Below are positions 17,083-25,558 of a stretch of 64,000 bases of DNA, in pieces. The stretch spans positions 3,211,570 through 3,275,569 of the forward strand of contig OY282565.1 in the NCBI GenBank assembly GCA_958296445.1, in the 5' to 3' direction. The stretch comes from an uncultured Dehalococcoidia bacterium (GTDB lineage Bacteria > Chloroflexota > Dehalococcoidia > Lucifugimonadales > UBA3495). The notes under the pieces are model-generated. The model made no database searches and had not been told where the DNA came from. It saw nothing but the letters and a program-made list of their open reading frames with translations. A program made the translations under genes and the position numbers. Position 1 is the first letter of the stretch. Each line of letters starts with the position of its first letter.

Positions 17083-17112
17083 TTGTCATAGATTTGCGCT
17101 TTACCATATAAT
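17083..17112 (+). promoter_or_regulatory. Sigma-70-type promoter of ilvE
   Basis: TTGTCA (17083-17088), an 18-bp spacer and TATAAT (17107-17112) match the housekeeping consensus closely. The predicted start near 17119 leaves about 25 nt before the ATG at 17145. It lies directly after the repeat array, consistent with the array being outside the transcription unit. Confidence 0.8.
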
Positions 17113-17144
17113 CTAATCCTGATTCTGGCATGAGGACAGATAAA

Positions 17145-18113
17145 ATGACCAACCGCACGGCATCCGTCAACGGCGCTCCCCATCCCCAGTTCGCTTTTTT
17201 CCGGGGCGAGATGGTGCCTTTGGAGGATGCCCGTGTGAGTGTGATGACTCATGCTCTCCATTACGGGACCGCCGTTTTCGAGGGCATCCGGGGCAACTGG
17301 AACGTTGAGCAGGAGAAAATGTATATCTTTCGCCTGCGCGAGCATTACGAGCGGCTGATGCAGGGCTGCCGGATGCTTATGATGGAGCTCCCCTACACGG
17401 TTGACGACCTTTGCCGGATTACCGTGGAGCTGGTGGAGCGCAACGCCAACCGCTCCGACATTTACATCCGCCCGCTGGCCTACAAGGGCGCCGAAATGGT
17501 CGCCAACCTGAAGCTCCACGAGCTTTCCAGCGACTTCACCCTCATTGTCGTGCCTTTCGGCAACTACCTCGGCACCGAAAACCTGCGTTGTTGCACCTCC
17601 TCTTGGCGGCGGCTGGAAGACCAGATGACGCCGACGCAAATCAAGACCTCGGCCAATTATCTGAACAGCATCCTCGCCAAGACCGAGGCGGTTCTGGCCG
17701 GGTTCGACGAGGCGATACTGCTGAATCAGGACGGCCACGTTTCCGAAGGCTCCGGCGAAAACCTGTTTATGATGCGCAAGGGCAAGCTGATTACGCCGGT
17801 GCTGGAAGACAACCCCTTGCCCGGCATCACCCGCGAAACGGTGATGGAGCTGGCCCAAGAGGATCTGGGGCTGGAAGTGGTAGAGCGGCGCATTGACCGC
17901 AGCGAGCTTTACTTGGCCGACGAGGTGTTTCTCAGCGGCACGGCGGCCCACCTTACCCCGGTAATCTCCCTGGACAGCCGCCCCATCGCCGACGGCGAGC
18001 CCGGCCCGGTGTCCACCGCCCTGAAGCGGATGTACTTCGACATCGTGTTCGGGCGCAACCCCAAGTACCTGCACTGGTGCACCGCCGCCGTCCTCAACCT
18101 GGTCGCGGCGTAA
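17145..18113 (+). CDS. ilvE: Branched-chain amino acid aminotransferase
   Basis: The product, about 322 residues, is a fold-type IV PLP enzyme. Family marks are THALHYGTAVFEGIRGNW, YIRPLAYKGAEMV, the lysine of IKTSANYLNSILAK that forms the Schiff base, and SEGSGENLFMMRKGKLITP, LPGITRETVMELA. It transfers amino groups between 2-oxoglutarate and branched-chain keto acids in Ile, Leu and Val metabolism. The start at 17145 is preferred over the ATG at 17130 because GAGG precedes it and the promoter ends at 17112. A short orphan follows after 27 bp. Confidence 0.95.
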   Translation: MTNRTASVNGAPHPQFAFFRGEMVPLEDARVSVMTHALHYGTAVFEGIRGNWNVEQEKMYIFRLREHYERLMQGCRMLMMELPYTVDDLCRITVELVERNANRSDIYIRPLAYKGAEMVANLKLHELSSDFTLIVVPFGNYLGTENLRCCTSSWRRLEDQMTPTQIKTSANYLNSILAKTEAVLAGFDEAILLNQDGHVSEGSGENLFMMRKGKLITPVLEDNPLPGITRETVMELAQEDLGLEVVERRIDRSELYLADEVFLSGTAAHLTPVISLDSRPIADGEPGPVSTALKRMYFDIVFGRNPKYLHWCTAAVLNLVAA

Positions 18114-18140
18114 AGTCCTATAAAACGAAAGGCGGACGCA

Positions 18141-18503
18141 ATGGGAATTGTCAGCGAAGAACTGCTGGATTACTTCCTCGACCATCGGAACGAATGCCGG
18201 GCGCTGGATCTGCTGGACGAAGCAGTAAGAGTGCTTGGCAAAATCGAACTTGGCAGCGACAGGAAGCCGACCAAGCGCATCCTGGAAGCGAAGGAAATCC
18301 TCAAGGAAGAGGCAACCAGGATCCGCGAAGAGAACTACGACCATTGGGGAAACATTATGTACCGCGCGTCGCAACTGGAGAGCCGGCGCTGGTGGGAGGG
18401 CTGGCAAACCAGAGACGAGACCGACGACCTGCGGGAGGCGGAACGGCGCGTCCAGGATTATATCCGCAAGCCAGGGGACGATTTCACCCTCAGGCTGCGC
18501 TGA
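18141..18503 (+). CDS. Hypothetical helical protein
   Basis: The product has 120 residues, is strongly charged and almost entirely helical (ALDLLDEAVRVLGKIE, EAKEILKEEATRIREENYDHWGNIMYRA, ESRRWWEGWQTRDE). No signal peptide, membrane segment or known motif is visible. The ATG is preceded by GGCGGACGCA with an AAAGG-type site. It lies between ilvE and the coiled-coil orphan on the same strand, possibly cotranscribed. I do not recognise it. Confidence 0.6.
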   Translation: MGIVSEELLDYFLDHRNECRALDLLDEAVRVLGKIELGSDRKPTKRILEAKEILKEEATRIREENYDHWGNIMYRASQLESRRWWEGWQTRDETDDLREAERRVQDYIRKPGDDFTLRLR

Positions 18504-18608
18504 AAACCCATACCGGCGAGCTGCCGCAAGCCCGGCGGCTCTGCCTAGTAGCATCGGGGCGGAAAATTCCCGCCCCGCAAACCGCTGAAAAATGGAGATC
18601 CAACCGGC

Positions 18609-19439
18609 ATGACAACTTTCAACACCCCGGAAGAATTCCTGCGGGCTCTCGAAGAAAACCCCCAATGGAAAGAGGCGGTTCGCGCCATCATCCTGAGCGA
18701 TGAGTTGATGCAACTGCCCGTCCAGTTCATAGCCTTCGTCGGGCGGATGACCGCGTTCATTGACCAGATGACCGCCTTTGTCGCCGAGCAAAGGCAGACA
18801 AACGCGCGAGTGGATGCCTTCATTGAGGAACAAAGGCAGACAAACGCGCGGGTGGATGCCTTTATCGAGGAACAAAGGGAGATTAACACCGAGCAAAAGC
18901 AGTTCAATGAAAGGATGGATGCCTTCGTTGAGGAGCAAAGGGCGATTAACACCGAGCAAAAACAGTTCAACAAAGCCTTTGTTCGCCGTCTGACTAGGAT
19001 CGAAGGGGACATAAAAAATTTCAGATTTGCCTACGCCAGGGATTACGCCACCCGGGACGCCGCGGCCATAGCTGTCAGTCTGGGCCTTGATTATGTCCGA
19101 GTCGTGCCCCGCGAAGACTTGGTGCGTATGGCGCAGAGAGCCGTAGGCAGAATCCCGAATAACGAACTGACGAGCTTCCGGAGCGCAGACCTCATAATTG
19201 AAGCCAGCGACGGAAGCGGCGCTGCCCACTACATCACCGTGGAAATCTCCTACACCGCCGACCAGCGCGACACTGACCGCGCCCTGCGCAACGTCCGGTT
19301 CCTGACGGAATTCACCGGCCAACCCGCCCATGCAGTCGTAGCCAGCGTTAGGAACGAGAACCACGTGGCCGCCCTGATAGAGTCCGGGGACGTTTACTGG
19401 TATGCCCTAGTTGAGCGCGATACGGCAGAGCAACAGTAA
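18609..19439 (+). CDS. Coiled-coil protein with repeat helix and nuclease-like C-terminal domain
   Basis: The 276-residue protein has an N-terminal helical cap, then near-identical repeats built on FIEEQRQTNARVDAFIEEQR (residues about 60-115) with hydrophobic positions suiting a long coiled coil. The C-terminal half has alternating strands and helices with DLIIEASDGSGAAHYITVEI and ISYTADQRDTDRALRN, resembling the acidic layout of PD-(D/E)xK nucleases (D-x(n)-E-x-hydrophobic). That match is only by pattern. The repeated DNA makes the coiled-coil length prone to change. No partner gene is obvious. Confidence 0.65.
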   Translation: MTTFNTPEEFLRALEENPQWKEAVRAIILSDELMQLPVQFIAFVGRMTAFIDQMTAFVAEQRQTNARVDAFIEEQRQTNARVDAFIEEQREINTEQKQFNERMDAFVEEQRAINTEQKQFNKAFVRRLTRIEGDIKNFRFAYARDYATRDAAAIAVSLGLDYVRVVPREDLVRMAQRAVGRIPNNELTSFRSADLIIEASDGSGAAHYITVEISYTADQRDTDRALRNVRFLTEFTGQPAHAVVASVRNENHVAALIESGDVYWYALVERDTAEQQ

Positions 19440-19466
19440 CGCAACCGGGCGGGACGGCAGGCGCTA

Positions 19467-20063
19467 GTGGAAACCTTGACGGAGATTGCCCACTGGCTGG
19501 GGCTGGGACTGCTGGCCTACGCCATCGGCGGAATCCCCACGGCGTATCTGTTCACCCGCTACGCCCTGGGGCGCGACATTCGCGGCATCGGCGACAACAA
19601 CAGCGGCGCGGCCAACGTGTTCCGCGAAGTCGGCCCGCGGGCCGGGCTGTCCTGCGGCGCCATAGACATCATCAAGGGCGGCGTCGCTGTGCTGGCGGTG
19701 CGGCTCATCATCCACGACACGGGCATTGAGATGCTGGCCGGAATCTGCGCCCTAGCCGGACACAACTGGCCGGTCTATCTGCGTTTCCGGGGCGGACGGG
19801 GCGCCGCCGTCGCCGTGGGCGTGATTATCGCCACGCTGCCGCTGATTGCCCTGCCCTTGGGCGCGTTGTCGCTGATTGCCCTCTACCACACCCGAAAGGC
19901 GATGGTTCCCTTGGCGATGTTCCTCGTCGGCATCCCCGTGCTGTCCTGGCCCGCCGGTTATCCCCCGGAGGTGGCCCTCTACGCCCTGGCCGTTCCCTTG
20001 CTGGTGGGGATGAGCCACGTATATTCCACCAGAATACTGCCCCGGTTCCAAAAAGCCCCTTGA
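19467..20063 (+). CDS. plsY: Glycerol-3-phosphate acyltransferase PlsY
   Basis: The 198-residue protein is a polytopic membrane protein. It has the three PlsY motifs: IPTAYLFTRYALGRDIRGIG, GDNNSGAANVFREVG, and FRGGRGAAVAVG. It acylates glycerol-3-phosphate from acyl phosphate in the first step of phospholipid synthesis. The start is a GTG at 19467 following GGACGGCAGG. The acceptor motif reads GIGDNNSGAANVFR where many members have GSGNxGATNVxR, a modest variation. No plsX is visible. Confidence 0.92.
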   Translation: METLTEIAHWLGLGLLAYAIGGIPTAYLFTRYALGRDIRGIGDNNSGAANVFREVGPRAGLSCGAIDIIKGGVAVLAVRLIIHDTGIEMLAGICALAGHNWPVYLRFRGGRGAAVAVGVIIATLPLIALPLGALSLIALYHTRKAMVPLAMFLVGIPVLSWPAGYPPEVALYALAVPLLVGMSHVYSTRILPRFQKAP

Positions 20064-20144
20064 AGCGATTATTCGCTACTCCTTAAAGCAAGGGCGGGGC
20101 GGAAGCGACCGTCGGGCAACCCCAAAGCGTCAGCGAGGCACAGT

Positions 20145-21272
20145 ATGTCCAGCATCGAAGTAATCGGTATGATTGGCGTGAACCGCGAGCGGGATTCCTC
20201 GCGCGGGGTGACTGTCAGCCTGTTCGGGGGCGGCATCAACCCCGCCGACGAAATACCTGCGGGCATAGACCCGGAATACATCGCCGAGTTCGCCCAAGCC
20301 CACGAGGAAAGCGGCTTCGACAAGGCGCTGCTGGGCTATTCCTCGGCCACCGCCGACGGGTTCGCCGTGGCGGGCTATGCCGCCACCCGCACCGAAAGGC
20401 TGGGCTACCTCATCGCCCACCGCGCCGGTTTTATGGCGCCCACTCTGGCCGCCCGCCACGCCGCCACCCTGGACCAGTTGACCGGCGGGCGCATCGCGCT
20501 GCACGTCATATCCGGCGGCAGCGACGCGGAGCAGCGGCGCGACGGCGACTGGCTGGACCACGATTCGCGCTACCGCCGCACCGGGGAATGGATGGACATA
20601 GTGCGCCGCATCTGGAGCGAGTATGCGCCCTTTGATTACGAGGGCGAGTTTTTCCGGCTGGAGCAGGCCCACAGCCAAGTGCGGACAAAACAGCGGCCCC
20701 ACATCCCGCTCTACTTCGGCGGCGCATCCGAGGCGGCCATGCAAACCGGGGCGCGGCACGCCGACGTTTATGCCCTGTGGGGCGAGCCGCTGGCCGCCAT
20801 CCGGGAGCAGATAGCCGACATCCGCGCCCGCGCCGCCCGCTACCGGCGTTCCGTCCGCTTCAGCCTGTCGGTGCGCCCCATCCTGGGCGACACCGAAGGC
20901 GAGGCGTGGGAACGGGCCAGGGGGATTCTGGAGCGGGTGAGCAACTCGGTGGACGAATCGGTCGGCCCCGGCCGTCCGGCGCGGCTGCAATCGGTGGGTT
21001 CCCGGCGGCTTTTGGACTTTGCCGCCCAAGGGGAAATCCACGACCGGCGGCTGTGGATGCCCATAGCCGCCGCCACCGGCGCCGCCGGCAGCACCACCGC
21101 CCTAGTCGGCACTGCCGAGCAGGTGGCCGAGTCGCTGCTGGCCTACTACGACGCCGGCTGCTCCACCGTCCTGATTCGCGGCTTCGACCCGTTGCAGGAC
21201 ACCATCGAGTACGGCAAAGAGCTTATCCCCATCCTACGTTCCGAAGCCGCCGCCCGCCCCACGCCGGTTTAG
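20145..21272 (+). CDS. LLM-class flavin-dependent monooxygenase (SsuD-like)
   Basis: The product of 375 residues shows the TIM-barrel luciferase-like pattern: YIAEFAQAHEESGFDKALLGYSS, RLGYLIAHRAGFMAPTLAARHAATLDQLTGGRIALHVISGG, FDYEGEFFRLEQAH and IPLYFGGASEAAM. Similarity is greatest to alkanesulfonate and related monooxygenases, which take reduced FMN from a partner reductase. No reductase or ssuABC gene is nearby, so the substrate could be another sulfonate, a ketone or an organosulfur compound. The ATG at 20145 is preceded by GCGAGGCACAGT. Confidence 0.9.
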   Translation: MSSIEVIGMIGVNRERDSSRGVTVSLFGGGINPADEIPAGIDPEYIAEFAQAHEESGFDKALLGYSSATADGFAVAGYAATRTERLGYLIAHRAGFMAPTLAARHAATLDQLTGGRIALHVISGGSDAEQRRDGDWLDHDSRYRRTGEWMDIVRRIWSEYAPFDYEGEFFRLEQAHSQVRTKQRPHIPLYFGGASEAAMQTGARHADVYALWGEPLAAIREQIADIRARAARYRRSVRFSLSVRPILGDTEGEAWERARGILERVSNSVDESVGPGRPARLQSVGSRRLLDFAAQGEIHDRRLWMPIAAATGAAGSTTALVGTAEQVAESLLAYYDAGCSTVLIRGFDPLQDTIEYGKELIPILRSEAAARPTPV

Positions 21273-21308
21273 GGAGTGTTGAGAAATTACTTCCGGCTGT
21301 CTGTCATT

Positions 21309-21365
21309 GTAGGGGCGCACAGCCGTGCGCCCTTTAACCCCGTAGGGGCGCACAGCCGTGCGCCC
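21309..21365 (+). repeat. Two copies of the GGGCGCACAGCCGTGCGCCC palindrome
   Basis: The repeat at 21309-21332 and again at 21342-21365 reads GTAGG followed by a perfect 8-bp hairpin around AGCC and a short T-rich tail. It lies between convergent genes (LLM oxidoreductase and lipoprotein). Single copies occur at 32271, 33575, 37783, 41149, 41240, 51427 and 52471, nearly all in the same orientation. Terminator function is plausible, given the hairpin and following T runs in several copies. Confidence 0.9.
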
Positions 21366-21381
21366 TTTTGGCCGGCGCAGC

Positions 21382-22797
21382 CTAGCCGCCGGGGGCAATC
21401 CCCGTATCCAACCCGCACTCCTCCGCCGCGTCGAAAAAGGCCGTGGGTTGGCCGCCGTCGGCGGGTTGCAGGGCCGCGGCCAATTCCTCCGGCCCGCCCA
21501 GCGTTGCCATAACGCATTGCAGATCTTCCCGCCCGTTGGGATCCAGGGCCAAGCCGGGGGCGGCGGCCTGCCATTCCGCATCGTTGAGGCAGGCAAGGGT
21601 AAGGGTAAAGGCCGCCATACTGCCCGCCATAGCCGTTGCCGGGTCGGAATTGACCGCCCCGGACAGCATCACCGAGCGCAGGTCAAAGTTGGAGAGTGCG
21701 GTGTTGACGCAAGCCGAGCTTTCTGCGCTCAACGGCCCAATACCGGACAGTATCCCGGCCTGGAACACCCGCATCAGAGAGTCGTCGCTCAGACAGCCAA
21801 TCAATGCGTCGGCCTCCTCCGTCGAGTTGATTGGCGCTCCCCCGGGGAACCCGGCCAGAGTTATGATTTGTTGCGGGTCGGAATTTTTTTCCGAAAGGCA
21901 GGATTGTTCGGCGTCGGTAAGTTCGGACACTAACGCTTGAACCGCCGCCGTATCGCCGGGATCGGCCATGCCGGACGGATCGGGCGTCCCGGACGGCCCG
22001 GAATCCGTCGTCCCGGCCACGCCGCACTCCGACGCTGCTTCCAAAAAGGCAACGGGCGGGCCGCCGTCGGCGGGCATCAGGGCCGCGGCCACTTCCGCCG
22101 GGCCGCCCAGCGTTGCCATCACGCATTGCAGCCCTTCCCGGTCGTCGAGGTTGAAGCCTAGGGACGGGGCGCCTATCTGCCATTCCGCCTCGTTCAGGCA
22201 GGAAACGGTCAAGAAAAAGGCTGCCATACTGCCCATCATAGCCGTTTCCGGGTCGGCCTCGGCGGTTCCGGCCAGCATTATCGGGCGCATATCAAAGCCC
22301 CCGAACCCGGCGCGGACACAGGCCGAAGTGTCCTCGCTGAGCGGCCCTATCTCCGTGATAAGCCCGGACAAAAACAGCAACATCAGGGTATCGCCGCTCA
22401 GGCAGTCAATCCATTCGGCGGCATCCTCGGCCGACGGGGGTTGCGGGTCGCCGCTTACGATTCCCCTAAGCTGTAGGGGGTCGCCGCCCGCTTGGGAAAG
22501 GCAGGATTGTTCGGATTCGGACAGCGCGGCCAGCAGCGCCTGCGGGTCATCCATATTGATGGGGGCAATCACGCCGGAAGCGGAAACCGGGCGGGCCGCC
22601 GCCATCGTCGGTTCAGGCGCCGGCGTATCCGTGGGGAGCGCCGTAGCGGTGGGCGGCGCCGGAACCGCCGTCGCCGTGGGCGGCGGGGGCTGGGTCGGAA
22701 CGGGGGTAGCGGTGGGATCCGGCGTGGGCGTCGGGCTGGAACAGGCCACCAGTGCCGCCGCCACGACAAACACGACGCAATACAGCAACTTTAGCAT
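21382..22797 (-). CDS. Secreted lipoprotein with two six-cysteine domains
   Basis: The 471-residue protein begins with a lipoprotein signal (LLYCVVFVVAAALVACSS), then a Pro/Thr-rich linker of about 60 residues. Two homologous units of about 150 residues follow. Each has six Cys in the same order (EQSCLS, IDCLS or IGCLS, ACV, SCLN or ACLN, QCVMATLGGP, ECG). Shared words are SAESSACV or SEDTSACV, MGSMAAF or AGSMAAF, and DLQCVMATLGGP or GLQCVMATLGGP. The family is unknown to me; extracytoplasmic and disulfide-stabilised is the safe reading. No nearby gene suggests a partner. Confidence 0.8.
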   Translation of the reverse strand: MLKLLYCVVFVVAAALVACSSPTPTPDPTATPVPTQPPPPTATAVPAPPTATALPTDTPAPEPTMAAARPVSASGVIAPINMDDPQALLAALSESEQSCLSQAGGDPLQLRGIVSGDPQPPSAEDAAEWIDCLSGDTLMLLFLSGLITEIGPLSEDTSACVRAGFGGFDMRPIMLAGTAEADPETAMMGSMAAFFLTVSCLNEAEWQIGAPSLGFNLDDREGLQCVMATLGGPAEVAAALMPADGGPPVAFLEAASECGVAGTTDSGPSGTPDPSGMADPGDTAAVQALVSELTDAEQSCLSEKNSDPQQIITLAGFPGGAPINSTEEADALIGCLSDDSLMRVFQAGILSGIGPLSAESSACVNTALSNFDLRSVMLSGAVNSDPATAMAGSMAAFTLTLACLNDAEWQAAAPGLALDPNGREDLQCVMATLGGPEELAAALQPADGGQPTAFFDAAEECGLDTGIAPGG

Positions 22798-23001
22798 TGT
22801 TATTCTCCTTTCCGTTCATCCGGGCCAAATGATGCTTCGACACCTGCTGCCTCCTTAATTGAGATGCCTGACACCAGTATAGCAACGATTTTCCGGTGAA
22901 AGATATGGAAACCGGCCTTTGTCCTACGCCCTTTATCCTATGGAAAACCGCCCGTCCTGTCCCCGGCCCGGCTATGGGCGGGAAGTGCGCCGATGCCCCG
23001 G

Positions 23002-23934
23002 CTAAAGCCCTTGCCAGCCCAGCAGTTGGCGCAGCAGGGCGAAAAAGCGCGGCGCGTCCACTTGGTGGGCTAGGGCGATGGGGCCGGGTTCGCTAGTGAC
23101 CGTGGTTTCGCCCCAATGCTCGCCGGGCGTGGTTCCGGCAGTCAGCGCAACCCGGCGCACTGTCGCCACTGCCGGGTCTAGGGCCAGGGCCACGGCCAGC
23201 GGGTCATAGAACTCGAACCGCTCCCGCCGGGCGTCGCGGGCGAACCAGCCCTGCACCATCCGCAGCGCCAGTTGGCCCAGCGGCCCATCCGCCGACAGCC
23301 CCGCCGCCTGTTGGCGGCTGATGCCCACTTGCCGACAAGCGGCCAAGTCAACCAGCGTGGCCGGATGGCCCAAGGCCAAAACGTGGGCCGCCGCCACCGG
23401 GTCGCTGTGGATGTTGAACTCCGCCCGCGCCGTAACATTGCCGGGAGCGTCCACCGCGCCGCCCATAATCACCAGCCCGGCGGCTTGGGGCAATACGCCC
23501 GGATGCCGGTCTTCCAGCCGCGACAGGTTGGTAAGCGGCCCCAATGCCACAATAGTGACCCGGCCCGGATTGGACGTGACGGTTTCGGCCAGAAAGTCCA
23601 CCGCCGTTTGCCCGATGGCCGCCGCCGACGGTTCCGGCAACCGGGCCGACAGCCCGCCGGGGCCGTGAAAGGCCACCGACGGACGGAAACGCCCCGTCCG
23701 GGGCCGCGCCGCCCCCGCCGCCACCGGCACATCGGAACGCCCGGCGGCCTGAAGCAGGGCCAGCGCATTCCGCGTCGCCCGCGCCCGCGGCACATTGCCC
23801 CCCAGCGTGGTCACCCCAACCACCTCAACCCCCGGCGCGGCCAATGCCATCAGAATGGCAACCGCATCATCCACCCCCGGGTCGGTGTCCAGCACGAGGC
23901 GCAACGGCGCATCACGGTTCACACTGATACCCAC
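23002..23934 (-). CDS. Nucleoside hydrolase (inosine-uridine preferring family)
   Basis: The 310-residue product has the calcium-binding LDTDPGVDDAVAILMAL near its start, VVGVTTLGGNVPRARATRNAL, a GGAVDAPGNVTARAEFNIHSDP segment matching the mid-sequence loop, and YDPLAVALALDP near the end. It hydrolyses the N-glycosidic bond of nucleosides. The start could be the ATG at 23934 or a later in-frame Leu/Val codon. It is isolated from pyrimidine genes. Confidence in the family is high, in specificity low. Confidence 0.92.
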   Translation of the reverse strand: MGISVNRDAPLRLVLDTDPGVDDAVAILMALAAPGVEVVGVTTLGGNVPRARATRNALALLQAAGRSDVPVAAGAARPRTGRFRPSVAFHGPGGLSARLPEPSAAAIGQTAVDFLAETVTSNPGRVTIVALGPLTNLSRLEDRHPGVLPQAAGLVIMGGAVDAPGNVTARAEFNIHSDPVAAAHVLALGHPATLVDLAACRQVGISRQQAAGLSADGPLGQLALRMVQGWFARDARRERFEFYDPLAVALALDPAVATVRRVALTAGTTPGEHWGETTVTSEPGPIALAHQVDAPRFFALLRQLLGWQGL

Positions 23935-24295
23935 GCTTCCAGACTCCCGCGGAATTACATACGGCGGAAATTGTCTGTGTCACTTTATCTATACGTTATT
24001 CCTACCCTAACTGTATTCCTGCCGCGCCCATCATTTCCGTTATTCATCCGTCATTCCCGCATTACCATTGTTCCCGCCCAACCTGTCATTTCCGCTGCCA
24101 TCCCGTCATTCCCGCGTAGGCAGGAATCAAGAGAGTCCCCGGCTCAAGTCAACTTTCCGTAGGCAATGGCGTATGGATTCCCGCCTACGCGGGAATGACG
24201 GGGGCGCGGGAATGACGGATTGGTGATAGGAATGATGGGTTGGCGGCAGCCACGGCGAACAGCCGTTTCCGGCTCGCGCCGGGGGCGGGCGCGGC
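23935..24295. repeat. Noncoding interval with variant inverted repeats
   Basis: This 361-bp stretch has no credible gene. It contains several copies of TCATTCCCGC, an arm CATTCCCGCGTAGGCAGGAA (near 24106) and its partner ATTCCCGCCTACGCGGGAAT (near 24178). These can pair across about 60 bp. The family resembles that at 16121 but has GTAGGC in place of GAAAGC. The rest is unremarkable. Confidence 0.8.
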
Positions 24296-25276
24296 CTAGC
24301 GGATTTCGGCGCGTTTGCGGAGGCGCCATTGCACTTCGTCGCTGGAGTTGGCGAGGGCGGTTACGGCGTCTTGGGCGGTATGGCGGAAGCGGTAGCCCGT
24401 GGTCTGGTGCAGGCGGGCCGCGCTCATTATCACCGGCCAGCGGGCTAGGTTGTGGGCGTCGGCGGCAACCCCGCCCCCGGCCAGTCGGTTCAGGGGTTGG
24501 GCCAGGGCCGACGGCAAAAGGGTTTGCCGGATTGCCAGCGCATCGGCCAGCTCTCTCAAAAACACTACGCCGTTGCCCGCAACGTTGAAAACGCCGGGCA
24601 GCTCTTCGGTGATAGCCAGGCACAAGACCCGCGCCAAATCGTCGTCGTATACGAACTGCAACGGCGGGTTATAGTCCGACTGCCCCAGCCCCCCCGGAAA
24701 GTAGAACTCCCGCAGCAGGGCTACGCCGGCCAAGGTTCCCAGCACCGGGCAGCAACGAAAGATGGTGAGTTTCGTCCCCGGATTCGCTTGGGAAAACGCC
24801 TGTAGCATCCCTTCCGCCCGGCAGTGGTCATTGGCGTACTGGAAACCGGGGGCCGGACGCAGGGGCGCGTCTTCGCCGATGGGCAAGGGGTTGTCCGGGC
24901 GGGCGCCGTAGACGGTATGCGAACTCAGGTATATCAGATGTTCGATGGGGGCGCGGGCGCAGGCGTGGAGGACGCTTTCCAGCATCAGCCGGTTCCGTTC
25001 ACTGGCGGCGGCAGCGTCGCGCCGGTTGGCGGCGCTGCGGTGGGCCGAGGCCAGATGCGCCAGCGTGCCGACCCGGTGCCGGTTCAGCTCTTCCTCTATG
25101 GGAGTCGCCACGTCGCGGCGGAAAGCAGCGATGTTGTGAATCGGCGCGGCCATCGGCCGGGTGTCAAAGGTCACCAGCTTCCCCAGCCCCGGCGTTTCCT
25201 CCAGATGCTCCAGCAGCTTGGCGCCGATGTAGCCCGAAGCGCCGGTAACCGCCACTACCTTACGCTGCGTCGTCAT
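24296..25276 (-). CDS. NAD-dependent epimerase/dehydratase-family SDR protein
   Basis: The 326-residue protein has the extended-SDR Rossmann start TGASGYIGAKLLEHLEE. It continues with LAHLASAHRSA, YLSSHTVYGARPDNPLP and FRCCPVLG. The active-site tyrosine is Tyr147 (FQYANDH), but the YxxxK lysine position is His151. The catalytic mechanism is therefore doubtful and the protein may bind nucleotide rather than turn over. The Arg-rich C-terminal half and GVFNVAGNG motif are typical of the fold. It is 283 bp away from the hopanoid operon, on the same strand, and may be independent. Confidence 0.8.
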   Translation of the reverse strand: MTTQRKVVAVTGASGYIGAKLLEHLEETPGLGKLVTFDTRPMAAPIHNIAAFRRDVATPIEEELNRHRVGTLAHLASAHRSAANRRDAAAASERNRLMLESVLHACARAPIEHLIYLSSHTVYGARPDNPLPIGEDAPLRPAPGFQYANDHCRAEGMLQAFSQANPGTKLTIFRCCPVLGTLAGVALLREFYFPGGLGQSDYNPPLQFVYDDDLARVLCLAITEELPGVFNVAGNGVVFLRELADALAIRQTLLPSALAQPLNRLAGGGVAADAHNLARWPVIMSAARLHQTTGYRFRHTAQDAVTALANSSDEVQWRLRKRAEIR

Positions 25277-25361
25277 AGCCAGAGTTTAATGGATTCCCAC
25301 GCCCCCGTCATTCCCGCCCAGCCCTATCTGTCATTCTGAGCGTAGCGAAGAATCCCGGCTT

Positions 25362-25452
25362 TTGTCTGAATCAGGATTTTCAGGATTCGGGGATTTACCG
25401 GATAGGGGAAATCATGAGAATCCTTAAATCCTGAAAATCCTGATTCAGACAA
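25362..25452. repeat. 91-bp hairpin element with perfect 26-bp arms, copy 1
   Basis: Arms at 25362-25387 and 25427-25452 are exact reverse complements around a 39-nt loop. A second copy at 52549-52639 has arms changed at two positions, both compensated on the partner arm. Both copies follow CCCGGCTT. The same gap (25277-25558) also holds the TGTCATTCTGAG repeat near 25329 and again at 25500-25561. No coding potential is seen; a MITE-like or structured-RNA element is possible. Confidence 0.93.
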
Positions 25453-25558
25453 TTCCGTTAATGACCAGTGTTTAAGAAATTGCGAAATTACTTCCGCCGT
25501 CTGTCATTCTGAGCAAAGCGAAGAATCCCGGCTTAGGCGGCAAGGCCCTTAGCTTTGT

